Source: Pyrinomonadaceae bacterium MAG19_C2-C3
Lineage (GTDB): Bacteria > Acidobacteriota > Blastocatellia > Pyrinomonadales > Pyrinomonadaceae
DNA: 39,962 nt
Direction of reading: 5' to 3'
Assembly: GCA_024330265.1 (NCBI GenBank)
Contig: JANDLT010000046.1
Span: 1 to 39,962, forward strand
Below are positions 16,358 through 23,923 of this stretch, one piece after another. Position numbers and translations under genes: made by a program. Position 1 is the stretch's first letter. Each line of letters begins with the position of its first letter. Below the pieces are notes generated by a model that was not told the origin of the DNA, searched no databases, and saw only the letters and a program-made list of their open reading frames with translations.

Positions 16358-17197
16358 CTACTTCAGTCCCGTCGTCGCAATGCCTTTGATGAATTGCTTC
16401 TGTCCGATGAAGAAGATAAGCACGCTTGGAATCGTGACGAACACGACCGCCGCCATCAGCAAGTTGTATTCGACTTTGAACTGCTCTTGAAACACTGTCA
16501 GTCCAAGTTGCACGGTTCGCATGTTGTTCGTCGAAGTGAAGACGAGCGGCTTAAATAGATCGTTCCATTCGGCGATGAAGGTAAATAAAAACAGTGTCGC
16601 AATCGCGGGACGCGCGAGCGGAACCATGATGCGCCAGAGAATCGTCCAACGACTCGCGCCGTCTAGGTACGCGGCTTCTTCCAATTCGACGGGAATGGTT
16701 TTGAAGAACTGCGTGAACAGAAAAATCCCGAACGCATTGGCGAGCGACGGCACGATAAGCGCGTAATAAGTATTCACCCAACCGAACTTCGTGAGCATGA
16801 TGAAGACCGGAATCACGAGAACTTGAAACGGTATGATGAGCGTCGAAAGAATGATTAAAAGCATCGTCTCGCGTCCGTAAAACTTCATCCGCGCGAACGC
16901 ATAGCCCGCCATCAATGATGTGATGATTTGTCCCGCCGTCACGCCCAGAGACATCACCAACGAATTAAAAAACTGCCGCCCGAAGTTCGTCGCGCCCCAC
17001 GCTTCCGCGTAGTTTTGCCAGTACAAACCGCTTGCCGCCACGTCAATCGGCGGGCGCACAGAAACGATAACCATCGCCACCAGAGGCAATATGAAAATCA
17101 TGGCGACGGCAATCGCCGTGACGTGCGACGCGATACCGGCGAAGCCTGAACTCTGCACGTTTAAGACGGAAGCGTGTGACGAAGTTTTTTTCATCAA
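16358..17197 (-). CDS. Carbohydrate ABC transporter permease, MalG/UgpE type
   Basis: A 279-residue inner-membrane permease (binding-protein-dependent transport, CUT1 family). It has six predicted membrane helices; the first is near HVTAIAVAMIFILPLVAMVI and the last is VVFVTIPSVLIFFIG. The EAA loop that docks to the ATPase is EEAAYLDGASRWTILWRIMV followed by PLARP. The C-terminus QKQFIKGIATTGLK is typical of MalG-type subunits. It is the last gene of the operon that starts with the PfkB kinase. It is separated from its partner permease by a hairpin-array element of about 260 bases, instead of the usual overlap. Its ribosome site (GAGG, about 9 bases before the ATG) is formed at the edge of that element. 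Substrate unknown. Confidence 0.93.
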   Translation of the reverse strand: MMKKTSSHASVLNVQSSGFAGIASHVTAIAVAMIFILPLVAMVIVSVRPPIDVAASGLYWQNYAEAWGATNFGRQFFNSLVMSLGVTAGQIITSLMAGYAFARMKFYGRETMLLIILSTLIIPFQVLVIPVFIMLTKFGWVNTYYALIVPSLANAFGIFLFTQFFKTIPVELEEAAYLDGASRWTILWRIMVPLARPAIATLFLFTFIAEWNDLFKPLVFTSTNNMRTVQLGLTVFQEQFKVEYNLLMAAVVFVTIPSVLIFFIGQKQFIKGIATTGLK

Positions 17198-17205
17198 GTA
17201 ATTCC

Positions 17206-17466
17206 TCAGCCGTCTTCAGACGGCTTCCCGCGAAGCGGCACATAGACAGGTTCCGTTCGACGGCTGGGGATGATTGCGAACCAATCTCAGCAAGCCCGTT
17301 TCAACGGGCTTCCGGCATGAGGCTTCGCGCCGTATAGGGTGTGGTGGCTAAAGCCGGATGAGAGAAGGACGTTAAAACGCCCTTACAAATTTATTGACCG
17401 TGCTTACCCAGCCGTCGAACGGCTGGTCTATACGCCCTTCGGGAAAGCCGTCTGAAGACGGCTGAG
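17206..17466. repeat. Hairpin-array element, copy 2 (inverted relative to copy 1)
   Basis: This is the reverse-complement counterpart of 3964-4220. It begins and ends with the same 16-base palindrome (17210-17225 and 17446-17461) and contains AAGCCCGTTTCAACGGGCTT (17292-17311), GGCTAAAGCC (17346-17355), AAGGACGTTAAAACGCCCTT (17365-17384) and AGCCGTCGAACGGCT (17410-17424). Several stems have changed in sequence relative to copy 1 while staying paired. It lies inside the ABC operon between the two permease genes and will be present in the mRNA, where it could lower expression of the downstream permease or protect the upstream part. Confidence 0.85.
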
Positions 17467-17519
17467 TGGTTCTTCGTCAAACTCGTTTCGTCAAGTGATT
17501 TTGAAACACTCATTGCCTG

Positions 17520-18395
17520 TTAATCTCCTTGACGTTGTAACCGAAATTGAAGCGCGGTGACGCATAAAACGATGACGACCATCAAGGTTGCGACGACCGC
17601 CGCTTGTCCCATATTGCCGTACTTGAAGGCTTTGTCGAAGATGTAATACACAAGCGTCGTCGTGCTGCCTACGGGTCCGCCGCGCGTCATCGCGTACATC
17701 TGTTCAAATGCGCGGAAGGCGTAAATCACGGAAATTATCGTCACGAAAAACGTCGTCGGGGCGAGCAAAGGCAGCGTGATGTGACGAAAAACCTGCCAGC
17801 CCGTATTCGCCCCGTCAACTGCCGCCGCTTCATAAACATCATCGGGAATGGCTTGCAATCCGGCTAAGAAAAGCACCATGTTGTAACCCGCTTGCTTCCA
17901 CAACGTCATCAATACAACGGCGGGCATCGCCCATCTTTCGCTTTGCAGCCAGTTAATCGGCGCGATGCCGAACACGCCTAAGAAAGCATTAAGCAAGCCC
18001 GTGTCGTAATCCATCAGCCACACGAAGATGATTCCGGCGGCGACGGTTGAAGTGACGACGGGCGTGAAAATCGCGGTGCGAAGAAACCCTACGCCGCGCA
18101 GTTTTTTATTCAGTAACAACGCGAGCGCGAGCGACAACACAACGCCAAGCGGGACGGTCGCCGCGACATAGATAAACGTGTTGAGCAACGATTGCCAGAA
18201 GGCTTCATCGGAGAGAATCGCCTGATAGTTTGCCGTTCCGACGAAGCGCGCATCGCCGCGCAGGATGTCCCAATCATGCACGCTCATCCACAGCAGTTGA
18301 ACGAGCGGATACAGCACGAACGCGCCGAGCAGGGCAATCGCCGGAAACAGAAACATGTACGCCGTGCGTGAATCGCGCGACTTGCTTGAAATCAT
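17520..18395 (-). CDS. Carbohydrate ABC transporter permease, MalF/UgpA type
   Basis: A 291-residue inner-membrane permease, partner of the MalG-type subunit downstream. Six membrane helices are expected, the first at YMFLFPAIALLGAFVLYPLV. The EAA loop reads YEAAAVDGANTGWQVFRHIT followed by LPLLAP, which contacts the ATPase. The segment YAMTRGGPVGSTTTLVYYIF is a hallmark of MalF/UgpA-type subunits in CUT1 importers. The start overlaps the stop of the binding-protein gene by 4 bases (ATGA), so the two are translationally coupled. Downstream, the operon is interrupted by a hairpin array before the second permease. Confidence 0.93.
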   Translation of the reverse strand: MISSKSRDSRTAYMFLFPAIALLGAFVLYPLVQLLWMSVHDWDILRGDARFVGTANYQAILSDEAFWQSLLNTFIYVAATVPLGVVLSLALALLLNKKLRGVGFLRTAIFTPVVTSTVAAGIIFVWLMDYDTGLLNAFLGVFGIAPINWLQSERWAMPAVVLMTLWKQAGYNMVLFLAGLQAIPDDVYEAAAVDGANTGWQVFRHITLPLLAPTTFFVTIISVIYAFRAFEQMYAMTRGGPVGSTTTLVYYIFDKAFKYGNMGQAAVVATLMVVIVLCVTALQFRLQRQGD

Positions 18396-19813
18396 TTTTG
18401 CTTCTCGTTTGCCAGTAGTTTGTTCACTTCCGCCGCCGCGCGGTCAAGTGCTTCCTGTGAAGAATACTTGTCATAAAGCGCGGCTTCCAAGTATTTGCCG
18501 AGCGTCGCGGAAAGCGCGGGATATTGCGGAATCGAAGGGCGCGTGTGTCCGTCGTCCATCTGTGCGGCGAAGGTTTTCATGAACGGATTCGCTTCCAAGT
18601 AGGCTTGATATTTTTCATCTCCGGTCGCCCGTTTTGACACCGGCAAATAACCCGTATTCATCGCCCATTCGACTTGAAAATCGGGACTCATCACATACTT
18701 CATAAACTCCCACGCGGCGCGTTCCGTCCGGTCATTCGACTTAAACAGAAACAGCGATTCGCCGCCGATGTTCGTCGCCGCACGTTCCTTGCCCGGCATC
18801 GGAAACACGCCCACGTCAACCGCTTTCTGTTTCTGCAACACGGGATAATTCCACGGTCCGTTAATCGTCATCGCCACGCGCCCCGCGAGAAAATCATCGG
18901 TCTTATAACCCGCGTCGGTTTCAGTTAAGCCCGCGCCACCTTTAAGCAAACTCTTCCAAAAATCTAGAGCCGCGACGCCCGCCGCAGAATTAAACGCCGC
19001 CTGTTTTTTATCCGCGCTTAAAACTTCGCCGCCCGCTTGCCACAGAAAACATTGCCACGTCCAGACCGTCCATTCGGAACTTCCCGTCGGAACTTGAAAG
19101 CCTTTGCGTTCAGCAGTCGTCAGTCCTTCAACCGCGCTTCTAAACTCGTCCCACGTCGCGGGAGCGTCTGTGATTCCCGCTTCGGCAAACATCCGTTTGT
19201 TGTAATACATGCCGAGATTGTTGGCGGAAAACGGCGACGCATAAACACGGTTTTCATAGCTTCCCATCTCCCACAAAAAATCGTACACGTCATCACGATT
19301 AAACGATTTATCTTCCATCAAAAAATCGTCAAGTTCGCGCAACGCCCCCGCTTCGGCGTACTTCGGAAAAAACGCAGGAGCCCACCACAACAAATCGGGC
19401 GGCGTTTTTCCCGCGACCGCCGCATCGAGTTTTGGTCCGAGTTGGTCAGCCGCGCCGTAAATTTGCGCGTCAATAAAAATGTCGGGATGCGCGGAATTAA
19501 AAGTATCAATCTTTGCTTGCAAAATCCGGTTATTGACGCCCGATTCCATGCCATGCCAGAACGTGACGCGCGTGCGCGAATCTTGCTTTGAAGCGATGGA
19601 GCAATTTGCGTTTATCAACGACAGGACGATTAACAAGGCGGCGAATGACGTTGAGGTTATGAATACGCTTTTCGCAAAAGTAAAAATCCGTTCGTTTAGA
19701 GGCGGGCTTCCGCGCGCCTGGTCACGGTAAAATTGAACGAAGCACGGCGGGCGGAAGCCCGTCTCTAAACTGGTTGGTGGATTTTGCGAGAGGTCTAATG
19801 AATCGTATTTCAT
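18392..19813 (-). CDS. ABC transporter sugar-binding protein with MITE-extended N-terminus
   Basis: A 473-residue extracellular solute-binding protein (family 1, MalE/UgpB type). The mature part begins around [15 protein letters not shown] and includes [36 protein letters not shown] and [14 protein letters not shown], all typical of CUT1 binding proteins. The ATG at 19813 overlaps the ATPase stop by 4 bases. After MKYDS the frame passes through a 132-bp palindromic element (19665-19796) before reaching [20 protein letters not shown], the hydrophobic signal segment. Removing the element plus one target duplication joins MKYDS directly to [11 protein letters not shown] in frame, giving a normal short signal peptide. 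Export of the present form may be impaired unless an internal start is used; none with ATG is seen there. The residue before Cys (Asn) is not a classic lipobox. Confidence 0.9.
   Translation of the reverse strand: MKYDSLDLSQNPPTSLETGFRPPCFVQFYRDQARGSPPLNERIFTFAKSVFITSTSFAALLIVLSLINANCSIASKQDSRTRVTFWHGMESGVNNRILQAKIDTFNSAHPDIFIDAQIYGAADQLGPKLDAAVAGKTPPDLLWWAPAFFPKYAEAGALRELDDFLMEDKSFNRDDVYDFLWEMGSYENRVYASPFSANNLGMYYNKRMFAEAGITDAPATWDEFRSAVEGLTTAERKGFQVPTGSSEWTVWTWQCFLWQAGGEVLSADKKQAAFNSAAGVAALDFWKSLLKGGAGLTETDAGYKTDDFLAGRVAMTINGPWNYPVLQKQKAVDVGVFPMPGKERAATNIGGESLFLFKSNDRTERAAWEFMKYVMSPDFQVEWAMNTGYLPVSKRATGDEKYQAYLEANPFMKTFAAQMDDGHTRPSIPQYPALSATLGKYLEAALYDKYSSQEALDRAAAEVNKLLANEKQK
19665..19796. 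repeat. 132-bp palindromic element (MITE-like), copy 3
   Basis: Terminal repeats: ATTTTGCGAGAGGTCT at the right end (19781-19796) and the degenerate ACGCTTTTCGCAAAAG at the left (19665-19680). The inner palindrome runs from GTTTAGAGGCGGGC (19694) to GCCCGTCTCTAAAC (19770). AAT flanks both sides (19662-19664 and 19797-19799); a TA duplication is an alternative reading. It lies inside the coding region of the binding-protein gene and keeps the frame open, because element plus duplication is 135 bases. Confidence 0.85.
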
Positions 19814-20952
19814 CCCAACGTCGCTCCTGTCGCAGGCTCGAACAATTTGGCTTGCGTCATATCGAACTTTAATTCAATCGCGGCATCGGCACGCGCGGCG
19901 GTGCGCGGACTAAGACGCGCGACGATTTCATAATCTCCGAGCGCGCACGTTGCAAGGACTTCGCTGCCAAGCGGTTCGATAAACAGAACTTGCGTTTTGA
20001 CGAAATCACCCGCGTCGTCAACGAATGGATTTGCAACTTCGCGGTTCGCGTTGTCGTCGTTGCGCTCGTGAATATCTTCGGGACGAATGCCTAAAACTAT
20101 CTGCTCAATGCTCGTTCCGTCGCGTCTGGCGTCAAGCGCGATGCGATGCTTTTCATCAAGAGGTATGTCAAAACTTTCGTTGACGAGTCGCAACGAATCT
20201 CCATCGCGCCGCACGTCGCAAGTGATGAAATTCATCGGCGGCGAACCGACGAAACCGGCGACGAATTGATTCGTCGGATTGTTATAAATCTCAAGCGGCG
20301 TGCCGACTTGTTGAACTGTTCCGTCGCGTAACACGACAAGTCTATCGCCCATGCTCATCGCTTCCGTCTGGTCGTGCGTGACATAAATCATCGTCGCTTT
20401 CAAACGCCTGTGAAGTCTTATCAACTCGGCGCGCGTCGAGACTCTCAACTTCGCGTCAAGATTACTTAACGGTTCATCGAAGAGAAACAACTTCGGATGT
20501 CGCACGATAGCCCGCCCCAACGCGACGCGCTGGCGTTGACCGCCGGAGAGCGCGGCGGGTTTGCGTTCGAGATACTGCGTGAGTCCGAGCATCTCCGCCG
20601 CTTCAGTGACGCGCGATCCAATTTCCGCTTTCGGGGCGTGACGCATTTTCAACGCGAAAGCCATGTTGTCGCGCACCGTCATATGCGGATAAAGCGCGTA
20701 ATTTTGAAACACCATCGCCACGTCGCGGTCACGCGCGGGCGTGTTGTTGACAACCTTCCCGTCAAGTTTGAGCGTGCCGCCGCTGATGGTTTCAAGTCCG
20801 GCAATCATGCGAAGCAAAGTTGATTTCCCGCAACCGGAAGGACCTACCAAAACGACAAATTCGCCGTCGCCGATTGAAAGATTCGTCGGCGCAACGGCTT
20901 GCACGCCGCCCGCGTAAATTTTCGTTACGCCGTCCAATTCCACATCAGCCAT
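19810..20952 (-). CDS. Sugar ABC transporter ATPase, MalK/UgpC/MsmX type
   Basis: A 380-residue ATPase that powers CUT1 importers from the cytoplasmic side. Walker [10 protein letters not shown] (37-45), Q-loop in [10 protein letters not shown], signature LSGGQ (135-139), Walker B LFLFDE (155-160) and switch His193 in YVTHDQTE are intact. The C-terminal regulatory TOBE/OB region (about 235-380) includes GIRPEDI. Length fits MalK/UgpC/MsmX (360-380). It lies between the PfkB kinase gene (114-base gap containing a palindromic repeat) and the binding protein (4-base overlap). It is the only sugar-importer ATPase in the window, although there are two permease pairs, so it may serve both, as MsmX does for several importers in Bacillus subtilis. 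Confidence 0.95.
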   Translation of the reverse strand: MADVELDGVTKIYAGGVQAVAPTNLSIGDGEFVVLVGPSGCGKSTLLRMIAGLETISGGTLKLDGKVVNNTPARDRDVAMVFQNYALYPHMTVRDNMAFALKMRHAPKAEIGSRVTEAAEMLGLTQYLERKPAALSGGQRQRVALGRAIVRHPKLFLFDEPLSNLDAKLRVSTRAELIRLHRRLKATMIYVTHDQTEAMSMGDRLVVLRDGTVQQVGTPLEIYNNPTNQFVAGFVGSPPMNFITCDVRRDGDSLRLVNESFDIPLDEKHRIALDARRDGTSIEQIVLGIRPEDIHERNDDNANREVANPFVDDAGDFVKTQVLFIEPLGSEVLATCALGDYEIVARLSPRTAARADAAIELKFDMTQAKLFEPATGATLG

Positions 20953-21009
20953 CGCTTTGCCTCACCTCATAAAATTGTTTAGAAGCCAGCTTAAATTAAC
21001 AAACATACT

Positions 21010-21071
21010 GTTTAGAGGTGGGCTATGCCCGCCGTTGTCCCCGAACCGGCGGGCATAGCCCGCCTCTAAAC
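21010..21071. repeat. Palindromic repeat core, copy 4
   Basis: GTTTAGAGGTGGGCTATGCC and its complement ending GCCCGCCTCTAAAC form a 62-base palindrome of the same family as the elements at 6044, 19665 and 34192. Terminal repeats are not clear. The TAG stop of the PfkB kinase gene lies within it (TTTAGAGG read on the minus strand), so the repeat sets that gene's C-terminus. Confidence 0.8.
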
Positions 21072-21962
21072 GAACGAACTCTTTTTATCAAACGCAGGCA
21101 TCGCCCCCGTTTGCGATGCGACATGCGCCCCAAGACGATTCGCCCCTTCGTTGATTTCCTTAATAGAAAGTCCGCGCAAAAGCCCGTCCGCCAAAGCCGC
21201 TGTGAACGCATCGCCCGCCCCGATTGTGTCCACAACTTTCACCGCAAAACCGGCGTGTTCATCCATATCATGCTCACCGATAATCACGCTTCCGTTTGCA
21301 CCGCGCGTGATGCAAACGATATTCAATTCGTAGCGTTCGAGTAACGCCCGCGCCCGCCCTTTGATACTCTGATTATCGTTATGCAAATCGAGCGTATTCA
21401 AAACGCACGGCAGTTCTTCGTGATTGAGTTTGACAACGTTCGCTTGCTTTAATGATTCGTCAACTACTTCTGCGCTAAAGAAAGATTGACGCAAGTTCAC
21501 GTCGAAGATGCGTAAGGCTTTCGTTGGCGTCGCGTTTAAGAACGAGTTTATCGTCCGGCGAGACTGGGCGGCGCGTTGCGCCAAAGTTCCCCAACACACC
21601 GCATCCGTTTCACGCGCCAACTTCTGCCACGCTTCAGACCATTCAAGAAAATCCCATGCGACACTTGACCTGATGTTGTATGACGCCTGACCGCTCGCGT
21701 CCAGCGCGACTTCGACAGAGCCTGTCCGGTGTGTCGCGTCACGTTGCACATAAAGAGTTTCGACATCGCGGTTCGATAACTCCTCGACGGCTTCCGCACC
21801 GCGCGCGTCAACCCCGACGCGACTGGCGATGATGCCGCGATTGCCGAGCGTCGTCGCGTGATAGGCAAAGTTCGCGGGCGCACCGCCAAGCCGCCGACCT
21901 TCGGGCAGCACGTCCCACAGCAACTCGCCTGTGCCGACGACAATCTTTTGATTACTGTTCAT
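21066..21962 (-). CDS. PfkB-family sugar kinase, fructokinase-like
   Basis: A 298-residue ribokinase/PfkB-family kinase. The N-terminal part has GTGELLWDVLPEGRRLGGAP, with GGAPANFAYH binding sugar. The C-terminal signature is DTIGAGDAFTAALADGLL, with catalytic Asp at about residue 251 and an anion-hole GAGD. The ELLWDVLP-GGAPANFAYH pattern is that of bacterial fructokinases, so phosphorylation of fructose to fructose 6-phosphate is the likely reaction; other hexoses are possible. The start is placed at the ATG at 21962; a TTG 7 codons upstream is an alternative. The last residues (KKSSFV) and the stop come from a palindromic repeat. As first gene of the ABC operon it suggests a fructose-containing sugar such as sucrose or an isomer. 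Confidence 0.88.
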   Translation of the reverse strand: MNSNQKIVVGTGELLWDVLPEGRRLGGAPANFAYHATTLGNRGIIASRVGVDARGAEAVEELSNRDVETLYVQRDATHRTGSVEVALDASGQASYNIRSSVAWDFLEWSEAWQKLARETDAVCWGTLAQRAAQSRRTINSFLNATPTKALRIFDVNLRQSFFSAEVVDESLKQANVVKLNHEELPCVLNTLDLHNDNQSIKGRARALLERYELNIVCITRGANGSVIIGEHDMDEHAGFAVKVVDTIGAGDAFTAALADGLLRGLSIKEINEGANRLGAHVASQTGAMPAFDKKSSFV

Positions 21963-22050
21963 GCTCGATGTGCTATTTTCCAATTGCTCACCACGCCGAA
22001 ATTAAAGAACTTGAATGTAAATTAACCAACCTCAAATTGGAGATACCACG

Positions 22051-23706
22051 ATGCTTCAACTTTTAAGAACCGCCGCTCACAACGCACTTGGCACAGGCTT
22101 CGCGTTGTTAATTATCATGAGCGTTTTTTTCATGCTTTCGCTTCGCGTCACCGCGCAAAACTCGTCAACGCAACGCGCCACGCCCGCGCAACTTGAAGCC
22201 GTGCACCGCTATATCAAAACGAGTTGGCAAACTTTGAAACGCTCGAACAAAGAACTCGCACGCGCCGCCGTTGACCCGAAGTTTAAGGTCGAACACGCGG
22301 GCAAGCGTTCAATCGTTTATCTCGCCCGAAGTGAAAATCAGGCTCAAGTTGAAAGCGAACTTCGTCGTCAAATGAGTGCGGCGGATTTTGCTTCGATTGA
22401 GTTGCGCGTGCTTCCACGCGACCACACAAACATCACAGAACAGGGCTTGCTCTACCTGCCGCATCCTTACGTCGTTCCCGGCGGACGCTTCAACGAGATG
22501 TACGGTTGGGACAGTTATTTCATTCAAGTCGGCTTATTGCGCGACGGCGAAACCGAGTTGGCGAAGAACGTGATTGACAATCATCTTTACCAGATCGAAC
22601 ACTACGGCGCGGTGCTTAACGCCAACCGCACATACTATCTTTCGCGCTCGCAACCGCCGTTTTTAACACAAATGATTTTGGGCGTTTATCGAAACACGAA
22701 AGATAAAGTCTGGCTGCGAAACACGCTGCCGAAGATTGAAAAGTTTTACCGCTTCTGGACGCAACCGCCTCACTTAACAACCTCAACCGGACTCGCCAGA
22801 TACTACGATGTCGGCACGGGTCCCGCGCCTGAAGTCATCGCCGACGAGCGCGACGAACAGGGGAAAACGCATTATGATCGCGTCAAAGAATACTACCGCA
22901 CGCACGACATCACGGACTATGACATCAAGCAATACTACGACCGCGAACGGAATGAACTAACTCCGCTTTTCTACACCGGCGACCGTTCGATGCGCGAATC
23001 GGGCTTCGACCCGTCGAATCGTTTCGGCATCTTCAACACCGACGTTATCAATTACAATCCCGTGTGCCTCAACTCGCTGCTTTACGTCATGGAGATTGAA
23101 ACCGCCGAGATTTTGAAGCTGCTTGGCGAACCGCGCGCCCGCCAAAACATCTGGCACGAACGCGCCGCGAAACGTAAAACTGCGATTAACCGCTTGATGT
23201 GGGACGAGCGCGACGGGCTTTATTACGATTACAATTTCACTACGAAACAGGTGCGCCGTTATCCGTTTGCGACCGCGTTTTATCCGATGTGGGCGGGCAT
23301 TGCGACGCGCCAACAAGCCGCGCGTTTAGTTGCCAATCTCAAAACCTTCGAGCGTCCCGGCGGCTTACTAACCAGCACCAACATTTCGGGCAGCCAATGG
23401 GACGCGCCGTTTGGCTGGGCACCGCTCCAACTCTTAGCCGTCGAAGGTCTGCGCCGCTATGGTTACACGGCGGAAGCCGACCGCGTAAGCACCAAGTTTC
23501 TATCTATGGTTCTCGAAGACTTTATCGAACACAACACAATCGTCGAGAAGTACGACGTAGAGCGTCGCAGTTCCGACATCGCCGCCGGAATCAAGTTCGG
23601 TTACTCGGCAAATCAAATCGGCTTCGGCTGGACGAACGCCGCGTTTGTGGAGATGTATGCACAGATGACACCCGCCCGACGCGGCGATGTGCTCAAGTTG
23701 AATTAG
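22051..23706 (+). CDS. treA-like: Exported trehalase-family (GH37) protein
   Basis: A 551-residue GH37-type (alpha/alpha)6-barrel protein with a signal peptide (hydrophobic FALLIIMSVFFMLSLRV, cleavage near TAQN), so periplasmic. Both trehalase signatures are present: PGGRFNEMYGWDSYF (from residue 143) and QWDAPFGWAPLQ (from 449). ESGFDPSNR (Asp320) matches the ESGWDFSSR segment holding the catalytic acid of E. coli TreA. VEKYDV and GFGWTN are also kept. However, the GGGGEY segment holding the catalytic base of E. coli TreA is replaced by AAGIKFGYSANQI, with Tyr518 at the aligned place. Hydrolysis of trehalose to two glucose is the family reaction; this variant may differ. It is divergent from the kinase operon, with a hairpin (23759-23779) after its stop. 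Confidence 0.85.
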   Translation: MLQLLRTAAHNALGTGFALLIIMSVFFMLSLRVTAQNSSTQRATPAQLEAVHRYIKTSWQTLKRSNKELARAAVDPKFKVEHAGKRSIVYLARSENQAQVESELRRQMSAADFASIELRVLPRDHTNITEQGLLYLPHPYVVPGGRFNEMYGWDSYFIQVGLLRDGETELAKNVIDNHLYQIEHYGAVLNANRTYYLSRSQPPFLTQMILGVYRNTKDKVWLRNTLPKIEKFYRFWTQPPHLTTSTGLARYYDVGTGPAPEVIADERDEQGKTHYDRVKEYYRTHDITDYDIKQYYDRERNELTPLFYTGDRSMRESGFDPSNRFGIFNTDVINYNPVCLNSLLYVMEIETAEILKLLGEPRARQNIWHERAAKRKTAINRLMWDERDGLYYDYNFTTKQVRRYPFATAFYPMWAGIATRQQAARLVANLKTFERPGGLLTSTNISGSQWDAPFGWAPLQLLAVEGLRRYGYTAEADRVSTKFLSMVLEDFIEHNTIVEKYDVERRSSDIAAGIKFGYSANQIGFGWTNAAFVEMYAQMTPARRGDVLKLN

Positions 23707-23758
23707 AAATTAAAGAAGCCGATGTTTAGGCTCTGGACGAGTGTTGAAAGGATGAGAG

Positions 23759-23779
23759 GGGACAAACCATGTTTGTCCC
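23759..23779 (+). terminator. Short perfect hairpin after the trehalase gene
   Basis: GGGACAAAC (23759-23767) pairs with GTTTGTCCC (23771-23779) around a CAT loop, 52 bases after the trehalase stop. No T-run follows on either strand, so it may be an RNA-end stabiliser or an inefficient terminator. Confidence 0.45.
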
Positions 23780-23820
23780 TAAACCGTACTGAACTTCTCT
23801 TAATCCGGCGGAAGTTCAAA

Positions 23821-23850
23821 GAGGAAGAGTCCCAAGGTGAACTCTTCCTC
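23821..23850 (-). terminator. Terminator hairpin of the TonB-dependent receptor gene
   Basis: A 10-bp perfect stem, GAGGAAGAGT (23821-23830) with ACTCTTCCTC (23841-23850), and a 10-base loop. Read on the minus strand it lies 74 bases after the receptor stop and is followed by CTTTGAAC, a short T-run, consistent with weak intrinsic termination. Confidence 0.55.
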
Positions 23851-23923
23851 TTCGGTATGTGCTGAACGGTAGCTTCGCCACGAATGGCTGATGCCGGTTC
23901 AGGTCAGTTGATGTGCCGCTGCC

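Noticed and set aside
16928..17149. Plus-strand small frames opposite the permease and binding-protein genes
   Set aside because: His/Arg-rich shadows of transporter codons with no independent support.
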